This document shows, piece after piece, positions 16,632 through 23,594 of a DNA stretch of 23,922 bases; the first letter of the stretch is position 1; every line of letters starts with the position of its first letter. The translations under genes were made by a program, and so were the position numbers. This DNA comes from JBCCFX01 sp039029515 (GTDB lineage Bacteria > Planctomycetota > Phycisphaerae > Phycisphaerales > SM1A02), in the NCBI GenBank assembly GCA_039029515.1, contig JBCCFX010000036.1, forward strand, positions 1 to 23,922, read 5' to 3'. The notes below the pieces were generated by a model. It was not told the DNA's origin and ran no database searches. It saw only the letters and a list, made by a program, of their open reading frames with translations.

Positions 16632-16688
16632 GCGAGAATCAGGTCTCGCGCGCTCCTCACGAACTGCGAGCATAGATTGCCTGCTCGC
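16632..16688. terminator. Two adjacent hairpins between convergent genes
   Basis: GCGAGA (16632-16637) pairs perfectly with TCTCGC (16644-16649) over a 6-nt loop, and GCGAGCA (16666-16672) pairs perfectly with TGCTCGC (16682-16688) over a 9-nt loop. Both lie in the 91-bp gap between the SUKH-type gene (plus) and the SRPBCC gene (minus), where a bidirectional terminator is expected. Neither has a run of T after the stem, so they are only candidates. Confidence 0.35.
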
Positions 16689-16711
16689 GCCATACGCGCG
16701 ACGAGCCGACT

Positions 16712-17167
16712 TCACACCGTTGTCATCAGGCCTTCCAGCTTGTCGAATGCATCGGTGAAACCGCCGGCGATGATGTTTCCGCAATCCGGCATCGGTGGGA
16801 GGCCGACCTGCGTGAGGGTGACCTCTGTCCCGCCTTCGACCGCTTTGAAGTCGACGGTGACGGTTGACGTGAATGCGTACTCGGTTCCCGCGCCCATTTC
16901 GGTGCGCGTCACGATGCGTTCCGGTTCGATGAACTCGTCGTACACGCCTTCGTACGTCATGTCGCCATGTGACATGTGCATCTGATACCGAAACACGCCG
17001 CCCGGACGAGGGTCGATTTCGGCGGTGACACGTTCGGTCTCCCGGCAACCCCACCATTGGGCGAGCATGTCCGGATCGGCCCACGCACGGAACACGAGGT
17101 CGCGCGGATAGGGGAAGAACCGTTTCATTTCGAGTCGGTCATCAGAAATTACAACGTCGCTGGGCAT
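16712..17167 (-). CDS. SRPBCC (AHSA1-like) domain protein, ArsR partner
   Basis: The protein has 151 aa. It is a START/Bet v1-like fold of the AHSA1 group: residues of about 8-150 with MKRFFPYPRDLVFRAWADPD, LAQWWGC, DPRPGGVFRYQM, GVYDEFIEPERIV and the C-terminal helix GGFTDAFDKLEGL. These proteins bind hydrophobic ligands in a deep cavity; most have no proven enzyme activity. The start is 3 bp after the stop of the ArsR gene, with GAGG in the ArsR C-terminal codons as ribosome site, so the pair forms an operon. ArsR plus AHSA1-domain gene pairs are common in bacteria, and the SRPBCC protein may handle the compound that ArsR senses. Confidence 0.9.
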   Translation of the reverse strand: MPSDVVISDDRLEMKRFFPYPRDLVFRAWADPDMLAQWWGCRETERVTAEIDPRPGGVFRYQMHMSHGDMTYEGVYDEFIEPERIVTRTEMGAGTEYAFTSTVTVDFKAVEGGTEVTLTQVGLPPMPDCGNIIAGGFTDAFDKLEGLMTTV

Positions 17168-17170
17168 GAG

Positions 17171-17551
17171 TCAGTCCTCTCGGTTGAGTCGTCGGGTTTG
17201 TTCATCAGCCTGGTCGATGAGTTCGCGCGTCTTCTTCGCGAGCATGGCATCCAGCGCATCGAAACTGTGATCCCAATGCGCGGCGTACGCTTCGATCCAC
17301 GCGCGGGCGGCGTCGAGCGTGCGCGGATTCGCCCGCATGTGATGCACGCGGCCATCTTTGCGACGAATGAGCAGGCCAGCGCGCTCGAGCACGCGCAAAT
17401 GCTTGGAGATTGCCGCCAGCGTGAGCTGGAACGGCGCGGCGAGATCAGTGACGCATTGCTCGCCTGCCGCGAGAGCTTCAAGCAATCGACGCCGGGTGGG
17501 ATCGGCGAGGGCATTGAAGATCAGGCTCAAATCGGGCGATTGGTCAACCAT
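17171..17551 (-). CDS. ArsR-family winged-helix transcriptional repressor
   Basis: The protein has 126 aa, entirely an ArsR-type winged helix: IFNALADPTRRRLLEALAAG (opening helix), CVTDLAAPFQLTLAAISKHL (helix-turn-helix), RVLERAGLLIRRKDGRVHHM (wing). The metal-binding ELCVCDL motif of ArsR/SmtB is absent (EQCVTDLAAPF keeps a single Cys), so it probably senses an organic ligand or oxidation rather than arsenic. It heads an operon with the SRPBCC gene. Its start codon sits inside a perfect palindrome (17544-17559), and a second copy of the site lies 50 bp upstream. The expected role is autorepression and perhaps control of the divergent DinB-like gene. Confidence 0.92.
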   Translation of the reverse strand: MVDQSPDLSLIFNALADPTRRRLLEALAAGEQCVTDLAAPFQLTLAAISKHLRVLERAGLLIRRKDGRVHHMRANPRTLDAARAWIEAYAAHWDHSFDALDAMLAKKTRELIDQADEQTRRLNRED

Positions 17552-17559
17552 ATGGTTGA
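17544..17559. promoter_or_regulatory. Proximal ArsR operator, perfect 16-bp palindrome over the start codon
   Basis: TCAACCATATGGTTGA reads the same on both strands. It covers the arsR ATG (17551-17549) and touches the last base of the predicted -10 element, so a bound repressor would block RNA polymerase. Its TCAAC half-sites resemble known ArsR/SmtB half-sites (TTCAA). Confidence 0.7.
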
Positions 17560-17586
17560 ATATATGCCCGATACTGAGGCCGTCAA
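17559..17586 (-). promoter_or_regulatory. Predicted sigma70-like promoter of the arsR-SRPBCC operon, apparently leaderless
   Basis: On the minus strand TTGACG (17586-17581; one change from TTGACA) and TATATT (17564-17559; one change from TATAAT) are separated by 16 nt. The expected start of transcription, about 7 nt after the -10, falls on or next to the A of the arsR ATG at 17551. No Shine-Dalgarno precedes that ATG. Together these suggest a leaderless mRNA. Confidence 0.55.
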
Positions 17587-17593
17587 GCCATAT

Positions 17594-17609
17594 TCAACGA
17601 TTTGGTTGA
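17594..17609. promoter_or_regulatory. Distal ArsR operator
   Basis: TCAAC (17594-17598), 6 nt, GTTGA (17605-17609): the same half-sites and spacing as the proximal palindrome, and the repeat extends to ATTCAAC/GTTGAAT. The two site centres are 50 bp apart, close to five helical turns, so two dimers would lie on the same DNA face. It lies upstream of the -35 and toward the divergent DinB-like gene. Confidence 0.6.
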
Positions 17610-17715
17610 ATAATCATGATGAGTGTGCCGCGAGTGCAGGGGCGACGACGAGCGGGTAGGTGTCCACGCCGGCGTTCTCTTTGCCGTGAACACCGCGAAC
17701 GGGTTCAATGCTCCC

Positions 17716-18240
17716 ATGAACCACGTCCGAACCTACGACTACCTCGTGCAATCTCGCAAGCGCGTCTTCGACGGTGTCCGAACGCTGACACCAGCGCAGT
17801 ACGAGCAGGAGTTCCCGATCGGACTTGGCACGATCGCCCGCACGCTGACGCACATCATGATCAGCGAGTGGTACTACGTGCAGCGCATCCTGCACAAGGA
17901 TGTGCCGGCGTACGAGACGTGGCCGATTCAGGATGAATCGCCGCCGGCGTTCGACATTCTCGAATCAACGTGGACCGCGCAGGCGGATGACATCGCACGC
18001 GAATTCTCGATCTTGAACGACTGGAGCGAACGCGTCGTGTTCAGGCCGGAACACCGTGATGGTCCGCGGACCGAAGTGATCTCCACGGAAGGTGATATGT
18101 TCATGCAACTCTTCCAGCATGAAGTGCATCATCGGGCGCAAGTGCTGAACATGCTTCGCCATTGCGGCGTGACAGTGGATGGTCTTGATTACAGCACGAT
18201 CATGTTCACCCGCCGCACGCTTGACGATGATGAGGACTGA
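17716..18240 (+). CDS. DinB-like (DinB/YfiT superfamily) metal-binding protein
   Basis: I chose the ATG at 17716 (174 aa, MNHVRTYDYLVQSRK) because the four-helix DinB fold starts there; in-frame upstream sequence from 17623 looks non-conserved. The three usual metal ligands are visible: His46 in RTLTHIMISEW, and His135 and His139 in FQHEVHHRAQ. DinB-like proteins include thiol S-transferases (bacillithiol, mycothiol and others) and many of unknown substrate. It diverges from the ArsR operon, with the distal operator between them, and is followed after 12 bp by a membrane protein gene. A role in detoxification would fit the context but is inferred. Confidence 0.88.
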   Translation: MNHVRTYDYLVQSRKRVFDGVRTLTPAQYEQEFPIGLGTIARTLTHIMISEWYYVQRILHKDVPAYETWPIQDESPPAFDILESTWTAQADDIAREFSILNDWSERVVFRPEHRDGPRTEVISTEGDMFMQLFQHEVHHRAQVLNMLRHCGVTVDGLDYSTIMFTRRTLDDDED

Positions 18241-18252
18241 TCGGAGGCTCGA

Positions 18253-18684
18253 ATGGCAACGCTGTCCAAACGACGCGCAGCACTCACGCGATGGCTCGCG
18301 ACGTTCTACACCGGCGTGATTATCGGTGTGTCGTTCATCGCCACGCCCGCGAAATTTCTTGTGGATGACCTCACAGTCGGGCAGCTGTTGCTGGTGGGCC
18401 GCGCGACGTTCGGCGTGTTTGGCTGGATCGAACTTACGCTCGCCGGTGCGCTGTGCTTCCTGGGTTGGTCAAGCGGCGCTGTACGTTGGGTGATTGGCCT
18501 GGTCCTGTTGATTGTCGTGGTGCAGATTTTCGGGTTGCGCCCAACGATGGATGATCGCGTGACGGAGATCATCAACGGTGCATCATCTGAATCCTCGCTC
18601 CTGCACTATCTGTACGTTGCGATGGAACTGGCCAAAATCGGCCTGCTGGTACTGGTGAGCGCTGCGATACGTGCTCGGCGATAG
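18253..18684 (+). CDS. Small four-helix membrane protein
   Basis: The protein has 143 aa with a strong ribosome site (GGAGG, 5-6 nt before ATG 18253). About four hydrophobic helices are visible: WLATFYTGVIIGVSFIATPA, FGWIELTLAGALCFLG, WVIGLVLLIVVVQIFGL and YVAMELAKIGLLVLVSAAI. Polar loops contain RPTMDDRV and SSESSLLHYLY, reminiscent of DUF4149-like proteins, but I am not sure of the family. It follows the DinB-like gene by 12 bp and is almost certainly co-transcribed with it. Confidence 0.82.
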   Translation: MATLSKRRAALTRWLATFYTGVIIGVSFIATPAKFLVDDLTVGQLLLVGRATFGVFGWIELTLAGALCFLGWSSGAVRWVIGLVLLIVVVQIFGLRPTMDDRVTEIINGASSESSLLHYLYVAMELAKIGLLVLVSAAIRARR

Positions 18685-18699
18685 CCGCAAACTGAGGCT

Positions 18700-19146
18700 T
18701 CAATTCGTGCGCCGAACCGTGCCACCAATGACCATGGCGGCGGAGATGATCAGCAGATTCTTGACGATGTACTGTCCTTCCATCGTCAGGCCGTAGGGAA
18801 TGCGTCCATCCTGAAAAGTCACGTCCGGCAGCATGATCAGCGGCATGAACGTTCCAACCATCTGCATCGCGAGGAGTGCGATGGCGAACCGGAGGGTCGG
18901 TTTGAACAGGAAGAGCACGCCGATCGCAACTTCCCACCAGCCGATAATGCCGAGCCAGGTTTTGGCTTCGAAGATGGGCATCCAATCGACGGTCTGCAGG
19001 ACGAGCGGTTCAGCAGGCGAAATGCCGATCGGTTTGAGGATGCCGAACCAAACGAAGATGATCGCCAGTGAATAGCGCAGCGCGTTGTGTCCGAAGCGGC
19101 GCATGAATGCGCTGATGCGAGCGTCAATGGCGGTAAAGTTCATCAT
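18700..19146 (-). CDS. DUF417/DoxX-like integral membrane protein
   Basis: The protein has 148 aa. It has four membrane helices: LRYSLAIIFVWFGILKPIG, TWLGIIGWWEVAIGVLFLF, LRFAIALLAMQMVGTFMPL and IVKNLLIISAAMVIGG. The first segment FVWFGILKPIGISPAEPLV and the late GQYIVKNLLIISA match the YkgB-type DUF417 family, a relative of DoxX. Function in that family is unsettled; links to redox stress and quinones are reported for DoxX relatives. An AGGA-type ribosome site precedes the ATG. It lies downstream of the HxlR gene on the same strand with a 91-bp gap, and may or may not be in its regulon. Confidence 0.82.
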   Translation of the reverse strand: MMNFTAIDARISAFMRRFGHNALRYSLAIIFVWFGILKPIGISPAEPLVLQTVDWMPIFEAKTWLGIIGWWEVAIGVLFLFKPTLRFAIALLAMQMVGTFMPLIMLPDVTFQDGRIPYGLTMEGQYIVKNLLIISAAMVIGGTVRRTN

Positions 19147-19237
19147 GCATCCTGTTCACGTGGAATGAATGCCGCGAGATGGGAACACGAACTCATTCTA
19201 GGCCGCACGGTGCAAGGACGAGTGCATTCACGCTACG

Positions 19238-19621
19238 TCAAGGTTGCGCCGAAGGCTCGTCGTGACTGGTCGCGTTCGTGTTCGATTCCTTCGCAAGTTG
19301 ACGCGCCTTGAATTCGCGCCCCCATGCCTGCATGGACACCAGAATCGGTTCCAGCGACTGGCCATACGGCGTGACCTCATATTCAACGCGCGGAGGGACC
19401 TCCGCGAAGACGTGTCGCGCAATGACGCCATCCGCTTCCAACTCGCGCAGCTGAAGGATGATCATGCGTTCGGTGGCGTTGGGGGTCAGGCGGCGCAGTT
19501 CGCCGAATCGCTTTCGGCCGCCGAGGAGATGGCACACAAGGATCGGTTTCCATCGTCCGCCGATGACGCTGAGCGTGGCTTCGACGTCGCAGCCAGTCTT
19601 CCAGTTGTATTTCCGTGTCAC
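19238..19621 (-). CDS. HxlR-family winged-helix regulator
   Basis: The protein has 127 aa from a GTG at 19621, with GGAG (19632-19629) 7 nt before it. The HxlR signature is clear: GCDVEATLSVIGGRWKPILV, CHLLGGRKRFGELRRLTPNA, ERMIILQLRELEADGVIARH, EVPPRVEYEVTPYGQSLEPI. Cys11, in the position of the redox-sensing Cys of YodB/HypR-type members, is present. Such regulators often respond to quinones, aldehydes or disulfide stress. The gene diverges from an enoyl-CoA hydratase/quinone-reductase pair, and an operator-like inverted repeat lies inside its own promoter, so autorepression plus control of the divergent pair is the natural reading. Confidence 0.93.
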   Translation of the reverse strand: MTRKYNWKTGCDVEATLSVIGGRWKPILVCHLLGGRKRFGELRRLTPNATERMIILQLRELEADGVIARHVFAEVPPRVEYEVTPYGQSLEPILVSMQAWGREFKARQLAKESNTNATSHDEPSAQP

Positions 19622-19650
19622 TGCGGGCTCCGATTCATGAGGACATTCCC

Positions 19651-19679
19651 ATACTTACATTTTTGTAGGTACTTGTCAA
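19651..19679 (-). promoter_or_regulatory. hxlR-type promoter with internal operator
   Basis: On the minus strand a perfect -35 (TTGACA, 19679-19674) and a weak -10 (AAGTAT, 19656-19651) are 17 nt apart, giving a leader of about 23 nt to the GTG at 19621. Between and over them lies an inverted repeat, TACTTACA (19652-19659), 4 nt, TGTAGGTA (19664-19671), with one mismatch. TAC-TTAC/GTAA-GTA type repeats are typical of HxlR-family (YodB-like) operators. The site is also about 100 bp upstream of the divergent hydratase gene. Confidence 0.6.
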
Positions 19680-19767
19680 GATAGCTGTATAGGCTAAGGT
19701 TGCGTCGTTCACCGCGGCAATGATGCCCGGCGACCCGTTCATTGCACGCGAACAAGGAGCGACCGAC

Positions 19768-20610
19768 ATGGGCGACTCGTACCAGACGTTTCGAATCGAG
19801 CGCGATGGCGCCATCCTCACCGTCACCTTTGATTTTCCGCCGGTCAATGTGCAAGGCCAGGAGATGCTCGCTGACCTGAACGGGCTTGCGATGCGGCTCG
19901 AGCGTGATCGTGAGACGAAGGTCGTGATCTTCCAGTCGGCGCATCCGGAGATCTGGGTGTGTCACTACGACACGAACCTTCTCAAGGACATGTCGACCGA
20001 GTCGGTTGCTCGCGATGAGGTCGAACTGCTGGATCTGCAGTCGATCCTCGAACGCATCAGCAAGCTGCCCCAAGCCACGATCGCGAAACTGGAAGGCGTT
20101 GCGCGCGGTGGTGGACACGAGTTCGCGCTCGCGTGTGATATGCGATTCGCGGTGCGCGGCAAGTTCAAATTCATGCAGATGGAAGTCGGCATGGGCATTC
20201 TGCCGTGTGGCGGCGGCGCTTCGCGGATGGCGCGGCAGACCGGGCTCGGACGTGCGCTCGAGATCATCCTCAGCGCGCGCGATTTCACTGCAGATGAGGC
20301 GGAGGCGTACGGCACAATCAACAAGGCGCTGGACGCCGACGAGATCGACGAATATGTCGACACGTTGGCCAGACGAATTGCGAGCTTCCCCGCGGCGTCG
20401 ATCAACGCGTGCAAACAAGCTGTGTACGAGTCCATCGATAAGCCGATCGCGGACGCCTTGAGGGCGGAAGCGTACTGGCTCTATCAAGCGACGAGCAAGA
20501 CGCCCGCGATCAAGCGGTTCACGATCGCCGACGAGCAGGGCATGCAATTCGAGCTGGAGAATCAGCGCAACTGGAACGGCCTCGTCGAGCAGGTGCAAGA
20601 GATCCAATAA
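19768..20610 (+). CDS. Enoyl-CoA hydratase/isomerase (crotonase) family protein
   Basis: The protein has 280 aa from the ATG at 19768, which has a strong site AAGGAG 8 nt upstream; an upstream in-frame ATG at 19720 lacks one. Crotonase features are seen in order: VTFDFPPVNVQGQEM, oxyanion-hole region GVARGGGHEFALACDMRFAV with Glu118, and FMQMEVGMGILPCGGGASR with Glu139. These match the two catalytic glutamates of rat crotonase (Glu144, Glu164). The usual first oxyanion element (FSAGAD) is replaced by IWVCHYDTN, so the substrate may be unusual. It is followed after 56 bp by a reductase gene and diverges from the HxlR regulator that probably controls it. Confidence 0.9.
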   Translation: MGDSYQTFRIERDGAILTVTFDFPPVNVQGQEMLADLNGLAMRLERDRETKVVIFQSAHPEIWVCHYDTNLLKDMSTESVARDEVELLDLQSILERISKLPQATIAKLEGVARGGGHEFALACDMRFAVRGKFKFMQMEVGMGILPCGGGASRMARQTGLGRALEIILSARDFTADEAEAYGTINKALDADEIDEYVDTLARRIASFPAASINACKQAVYESIDKPIADALRAEAYWLYQATSKTPAIKRFTIADEQGMQFELENQRNWNGLVEQVQEIQ

Positions 20611-20666
20611 TCGCCACCAACGTTTCGCGCCATACCACCCGCAGCCAACCTTCAAGGACCCTGACC

Positions 20667-21653
20667 ATGCAAGCAATGCTCATCAATGCCTACGGTGCAG
20701 ACGCCGTATTCGAAAGCGCAACCATCAAGACGCCGGACGTCACGCCTGGCCACGTTCGCGTGAAGATCTCGGCATCAAGCGTGAACACCGTCGACACGAT
20801 GATCCGTCGAATGGGCCCTGATCTGCCGCTGTCACCGGAGACGCCGGCGCTGCTTGGCATGGACTTCGCAGGGACCATTGACGCGGTCGGTCAAGGCGTG
20901 GACGGTTACTCGGTCGGCGACGAAGTCTACGGGTGTGCCGGTGGACTTGCCGATTTGCCCGGCACATTGGCTGACTTCATTGTGGCCGATAGCGATCTCA
21001 TTGCGCACAAGCCGAAAAACCTGTCCATGCGCGAAGCCGCGGCTCTGCCACTCGTCGCGATCACTGCGTACGAAGGCCTGAAACGCGCTGGCATCACGCG
21101 CGGGCAACGCGTACTCGTGCATGGTGGATCAGGTGGCGTCGGTCATGTGGCGCTGCAACTGGCGCGACACTTCGGCGCGGATGTCTATGCCACCGGCGGT
21201 GGCGATCCACAACTCGCGCTGATCGAACAGTTGGGTGCAACCGGCATAAACTACAAGACTGAATCGGTTGCCTCGTATGTCGAACAACACACAGATGGTG
21301 TTGGTTTCGACGTCGTGTTCGATTCTGTTGGTGGTGCCAACATGCTCAACTCGTTTGAGGCGGCGGCACTGAACGGCCAGATCGCATCGACGGTGTCGAT
21401 GTGCGAATTGGATCTCTCGGTGGCGCACTTCAAGGGGCTTTCACTGCACGTTGTGTTCATGCTGATTCCGATGCTGCATAACTATAGGAGGGCAGACCAT
21501 GCAGAGATCCTGCGCGATGTCACAGCGATCGTGGAATCAGGCGATCTGCGACCCGTGCTGGATGACAGTCAGTTTGCGCTCGAAGAGGCCGGCGAAGCGC
21601 ATGCTCGCCTCGAAAGTGGCCGTGCGATGGGCAAGGTGGTAATCGACCACTGA
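20667..21653 (+). CDS. Medium-chain (MDR) NADPH:quinone-reductase-like oxidoreductase
   Basis: The protein has 328 aa with AAGGA before ATG 20667. It is a zinc-independent MDR: GroES-like domain to about residue 120 (PDVTPGHVRVKISASSVNTV, PALLGMDFAGTIDAVGQGVD, GDEVYGCAGGL), then a Rossmann domain with HGGSGGVGHVALQLARHFGA (152-171) and FDVVFDSVGG. The catalytic zinc ligands of alcohol dehydrogenases (Cys/His near 40-65) are absent (SVNTVD, GMDF), as in quinone reductases and zeta-crystallins. It likely reduces quinones or enones with NADPH. It is the second gene of the HxlR-linked pair. Confidence 0.92.
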   Translation: MQAMLINAYGADAVFESATIKTPDVTPGHVRVKISASSVNTVDTMIRRMGPDLPLSPETPALLGMDFAGTIDAVGQGVDGYSVGDEVYGCAGGLADLPGTLADFIVADSDLIAHKPKNLSMREAAALPLVAITAYEGLKRAGITRGQRVLVHGGSGGVGHVALQLARHFGADVYATGGGDPQLALIEQLGATGINYKTESVASYVEQHTDGVGFDVVFDSVGGANMLNSFEAAALNGQIASTVSMCELDLSVAHFKGLSLHVVFMLIPMLHNYRRADHAEILRDVTAIVESGDLRPVLDDSQFALEEAGEAHARLESGRAMGKVVIDH

Positions 21654-21687
21654 TGCCAACGATCGCGATGCAGGCATAGGCGTTGCC

Positions 21688-21725
21688 CGGAAGCGACTCG
21701 TCGACGTTCGTCGTGATCGCTTCCG
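21688..21725. terminator. Candidate bidirectional terminator hairpin
   Basis: CGGAAGCGA (21688-21696) pairs perfectly over 9 bp with TCGCTTCCG (21717-21725), with a 20-nt loop. It lies in the 77-bp gap between the convergent reductase (plus) and exported protein (minus) genes, 6 bp from the latter's stop. No T-run follows, and the long loop weakens the call. Confidence 0.35.
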
Positions 21726-21730
21726 CGGCG

Positions 21731-22936
21731 TCAAGCGTCATCGCGGATCAACTCGACGATGTGCGCATGGAAGTTGCTCTCATCGATCTCAAGCAGTTCT
21801 TCCAGCATAGTGAAGAACCGTTCGCCAGAGCGACCAGTGCGCGCTAACCTCATGACGGCATCGAAATCGTGGCGTTCAAGCACGTCTTCACAGAGAAACG
21901 CGCTGATCACGAAGTACGTGAAATGTCGCTCGATTGATGACTGCCTGCCTTTGCGAAACTCTTCCAGGAAGTCCATGTCGGGGCGAGCGGCAAGCTCAGC
22001 GCGGAATTGCGCCTTGAGGGTTTCGACATCATCGCCACTGAGTCCGTAGCCGCCGTAGTACGCGGCCATCCCGATCACGAATGGCGGATAGAGATCTTCA
22101 TCGTCATCACAGAAGTGACTCATGTAATCGACGAGGTAGTCAAATATGAAACGCTCATTGCCGGTCCCGGTGATGAATGCGCGGCCGTTGTTATCCATGA
22201 ACCCGAGATCTTCTTTGAGCCAGTTGCACTTTCCACAGTCGTACACGATGCCATACGCTCGGAGCAGTTCATCCAGCGTCTCAAAGCAGTAGTAGTCGAG
22301 GTTCGTTGTTTGCATGCCGAGACGCGCTTCGAATTCGCGCTTGAATTCAACGAATGCTTCGGCGTGCGCACGATCAATCGAGCTTTGCACGTGATAGCGC
22401 ACTTCTACGACGTCTTCGATGTTGAGTGATCGTGTGCGATAATCGAATGGACTTCGGAATCGGTAGCTGCCATTGTGTGGATACGCATGGAACTCAATGA
22501 TCTTGTTGATCTGCGAGCGGTCATCCTGCGCACGCATGAACGCGATGGTGATGAGAAACGTCTCATCGCCGTCAGGCGAGAACGACTTCAACACCAGCGG
22601 GGAAATCCAGGCGGAGTCTGATCTGGCTTTCAGCCGCTGCAGTGTGGCTATGAAGAATGCGTGGCGCTGCTGGTCGTTCTCAGTGATCAGATCGCTTGGG
22701 ATTTCACCGTGTTGAATCGCGGCGATCAGGTAAGACACCAAATCGCCGAGTGCGGCCGCGATCGCTTCGTTTTCGGTGAATATCGCACCGCGGTTCATCT
22801 GGAAGGGAGTCGCATTGCTGGCGTCATCGATCGCCGACAGCATGGCGCTGGCCTCGCGAACCTTCGTGAGGCCCGACAGGGCGACGATCAAGCAGGTGCA
22901 GACGAACCACATATAAATCGCAGTTTCCTTATTCAT
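21731..22936 (-). CDS. Exported protein, possible inactive gluzincin-type metalloprotease
   Basis: The protein has 401 aa from the ATG at 22936. Residues 1-31 form a signal peptide (IYMWFVCTCLIVALSGLTKV..., likely cut after ASA). The first 200 mature residues are unassigned. From about 215 the order of motifs resembles secreted gluzincin/MA-clan proteases: GRAFITGTGNERFIFDYLVD, PPFVIGMAAYYGGYGLSGDD (as in the downstream EGxAxYxGG), and a C-terminal FTYFVISAFLCEDVLERHDF. In active members the first motif contains HExxH; here the aligned five residues are DYLVD (266-270), so both zinc-binding His and the catalytic Glu are lost. I read it as a pseudo-protease or a distant relative. This is pattern-based inference; the gene and its export signal are better supported. 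Confidence 0.8.
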   Translation of the reverse strand: MNKETAIYMWFVCTCLIVALSGLTKVREASAMLSAIDDASNATPFQMNRGAIFTENEAIAAALGDLVSYLIAAIQHGEIPSDLITENDQQRHAFFIATLQRLKARSDSAWISPLVLKSFSPDGDETFLITIAFMRAQDDRSQINKIIEFHAYPHNGSYRFRSPFDYRTRSLNIEDVVEVRYHVQSSIDRAHAEAFVEFKREFEARLGMQTTNLDYYCFETLDELLRAYGIVYDCGKCNWLKEDLGFMDNNGRAFITGTGNERFIFDYLVDYMSHFCDDDEDLYPPFVIGMAAYYGGYGLSGDDVETLKAQFRAELAARPDMDFLEEFRKGRQSSIERHFTYFVISAFLCEDVLERHDFDAVMRLARTGRSGERFFTMLEELLEIDESNFHAHIVELIRDDA

Positions 22937-23021
22937 ACGGACTCAACGCCGCAAATGCGTCTGGATTGCAGGTCGAATTCCATTTCATCTGCGATACTCA
23001 AGCTCACGTAAGGAGGTTTCC

Positions 23022-23480
23022 ATGAGCGCAGTACCACGACCTGATCTTGCTGACCGGCCGCTGGCCATGACATGCGAGCACACGATTCAGGCGAAACCCG
23101 AGGAGGTCTTTGCCGCGTGGACGATGCAGTTCGATCGCTGGTTCGCGCAACCGGGCACGCTCATCATGGTGCCTGAACCGGGACACCCGTACTTCTTTTA
23201 CAACCGCGATGAGTGGGGACGACATCCGCACTACGGCCGTGTGCTCGAAGTTCAAGAGAACGCACTTATCGAGATGACATGGATGACCGGCAACGGCACG
23301 GAAGTCGGCACGCAAGGCGCAGAGACGGTGCTTCGTGTTGAGCTTCAGCCGGACGGCGATGCGACGAAGGTTCGGCTGACGCACTCAGGATTTGTCAACG
23401 AGCAATCGCGCGATGGACACGCGGAGAACTGGCCTTTGGCGCTGGAGATTCTGGGGGAAGCAGTTGAGAGTAGAGAATAG
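23022..23480 (+). CDS. SRPBCC (AHSA1-like) domain protein
   Basis: The protein has 152 aa with a near-perfect ribosome site (AAGGAGG, 6 nt before ATG 23022). It is a Bet v1-like AHSA1 protein: CEHTIQAKPEEVFAAWTMQF, DRWFAQPGT, YGRVLEVQENALIEMTWM, VRLTHSGFVN and a final helix NWPLALEILGEAV. It is the second AHSA1-type protein of the window (the other is at 16712-17167) but differs much in sequence and has no regulator beside it. Its last codons (ESRE) and stop TAG fall inside heptad array 3, so its C-terminal residues are written by the repeat. Ligand unknown. Confidence 0.9.
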   Translation: MSAVPRPDLADRPLAMTCEHTIQAKPEEVFAAWTMQFDRWFAQPGTLIMVPEPGHPYFFYNRDEWGRHPHYGRVLEVQENALIEMTWMTGNGTEVGTQGAETVLRVELQPDGDATKVRLTHSGFVNEQSRDGHAENWPLALEILGEAVESRE

Positions 23481-23576
23481 AAAGAAGAGAGTCGAGAGTC
23501 GAGAGTAGAAAGAAGAGAGAAGTGAGAAGGAAGTAGTGCGTTAAGCTTGAGGAGAGAGAGTTGTGAATAGTGACTG
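23466..23576. repeat. Heptanucleotide tandem array 3 (consensus GAGAGTA/GAAAGAA)
   Basis: Ten gapless 7-bp units run over 23466-23535: GAGAGTA twice, GAGAGTC twice, GAAAGAA twice, and GAGAATA, GAGAGAA, GTGAGAA and GGAAGTA. Of these 70 bases, 61 are purines on the plus strand. After a poorly conserved stretch the pattern returns, shifted by one base, at 23556-23576 (GAGAGTT, GTGAATA, GTGACTG). The array starts within the last codons of the SRPBCC gene and supplies its stop. It ends 18 bp before the stop of the convergent four-helix-bundle gene. Confidence 0.9.
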
Positions 23577-23594
23577 TAGAAGGGCGCGTGTGAT

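Noticed and set aside
19618..20676. 352-codon open frame on the minus strand
   Set aside because: Antisense to the crotonase gene and crossing the divergent promoter region.
21520..21741. 73-codon minus-strand frame starting inside the stop region of the exported pseudo-protease gene (MTLDAAEAITTNVDESLPGN...)
   Set aside because: The first 30 residues look protein-like and could be a remnant of a following operon gene, but there is no ribosome site, a 9-bp hairpin lies in it, and the rest is antisense to the reductase.
23466..23576. CRISPR array
   Set aside because: Units are 7 bp and contiguous with no spacers, and no cas gene is present.
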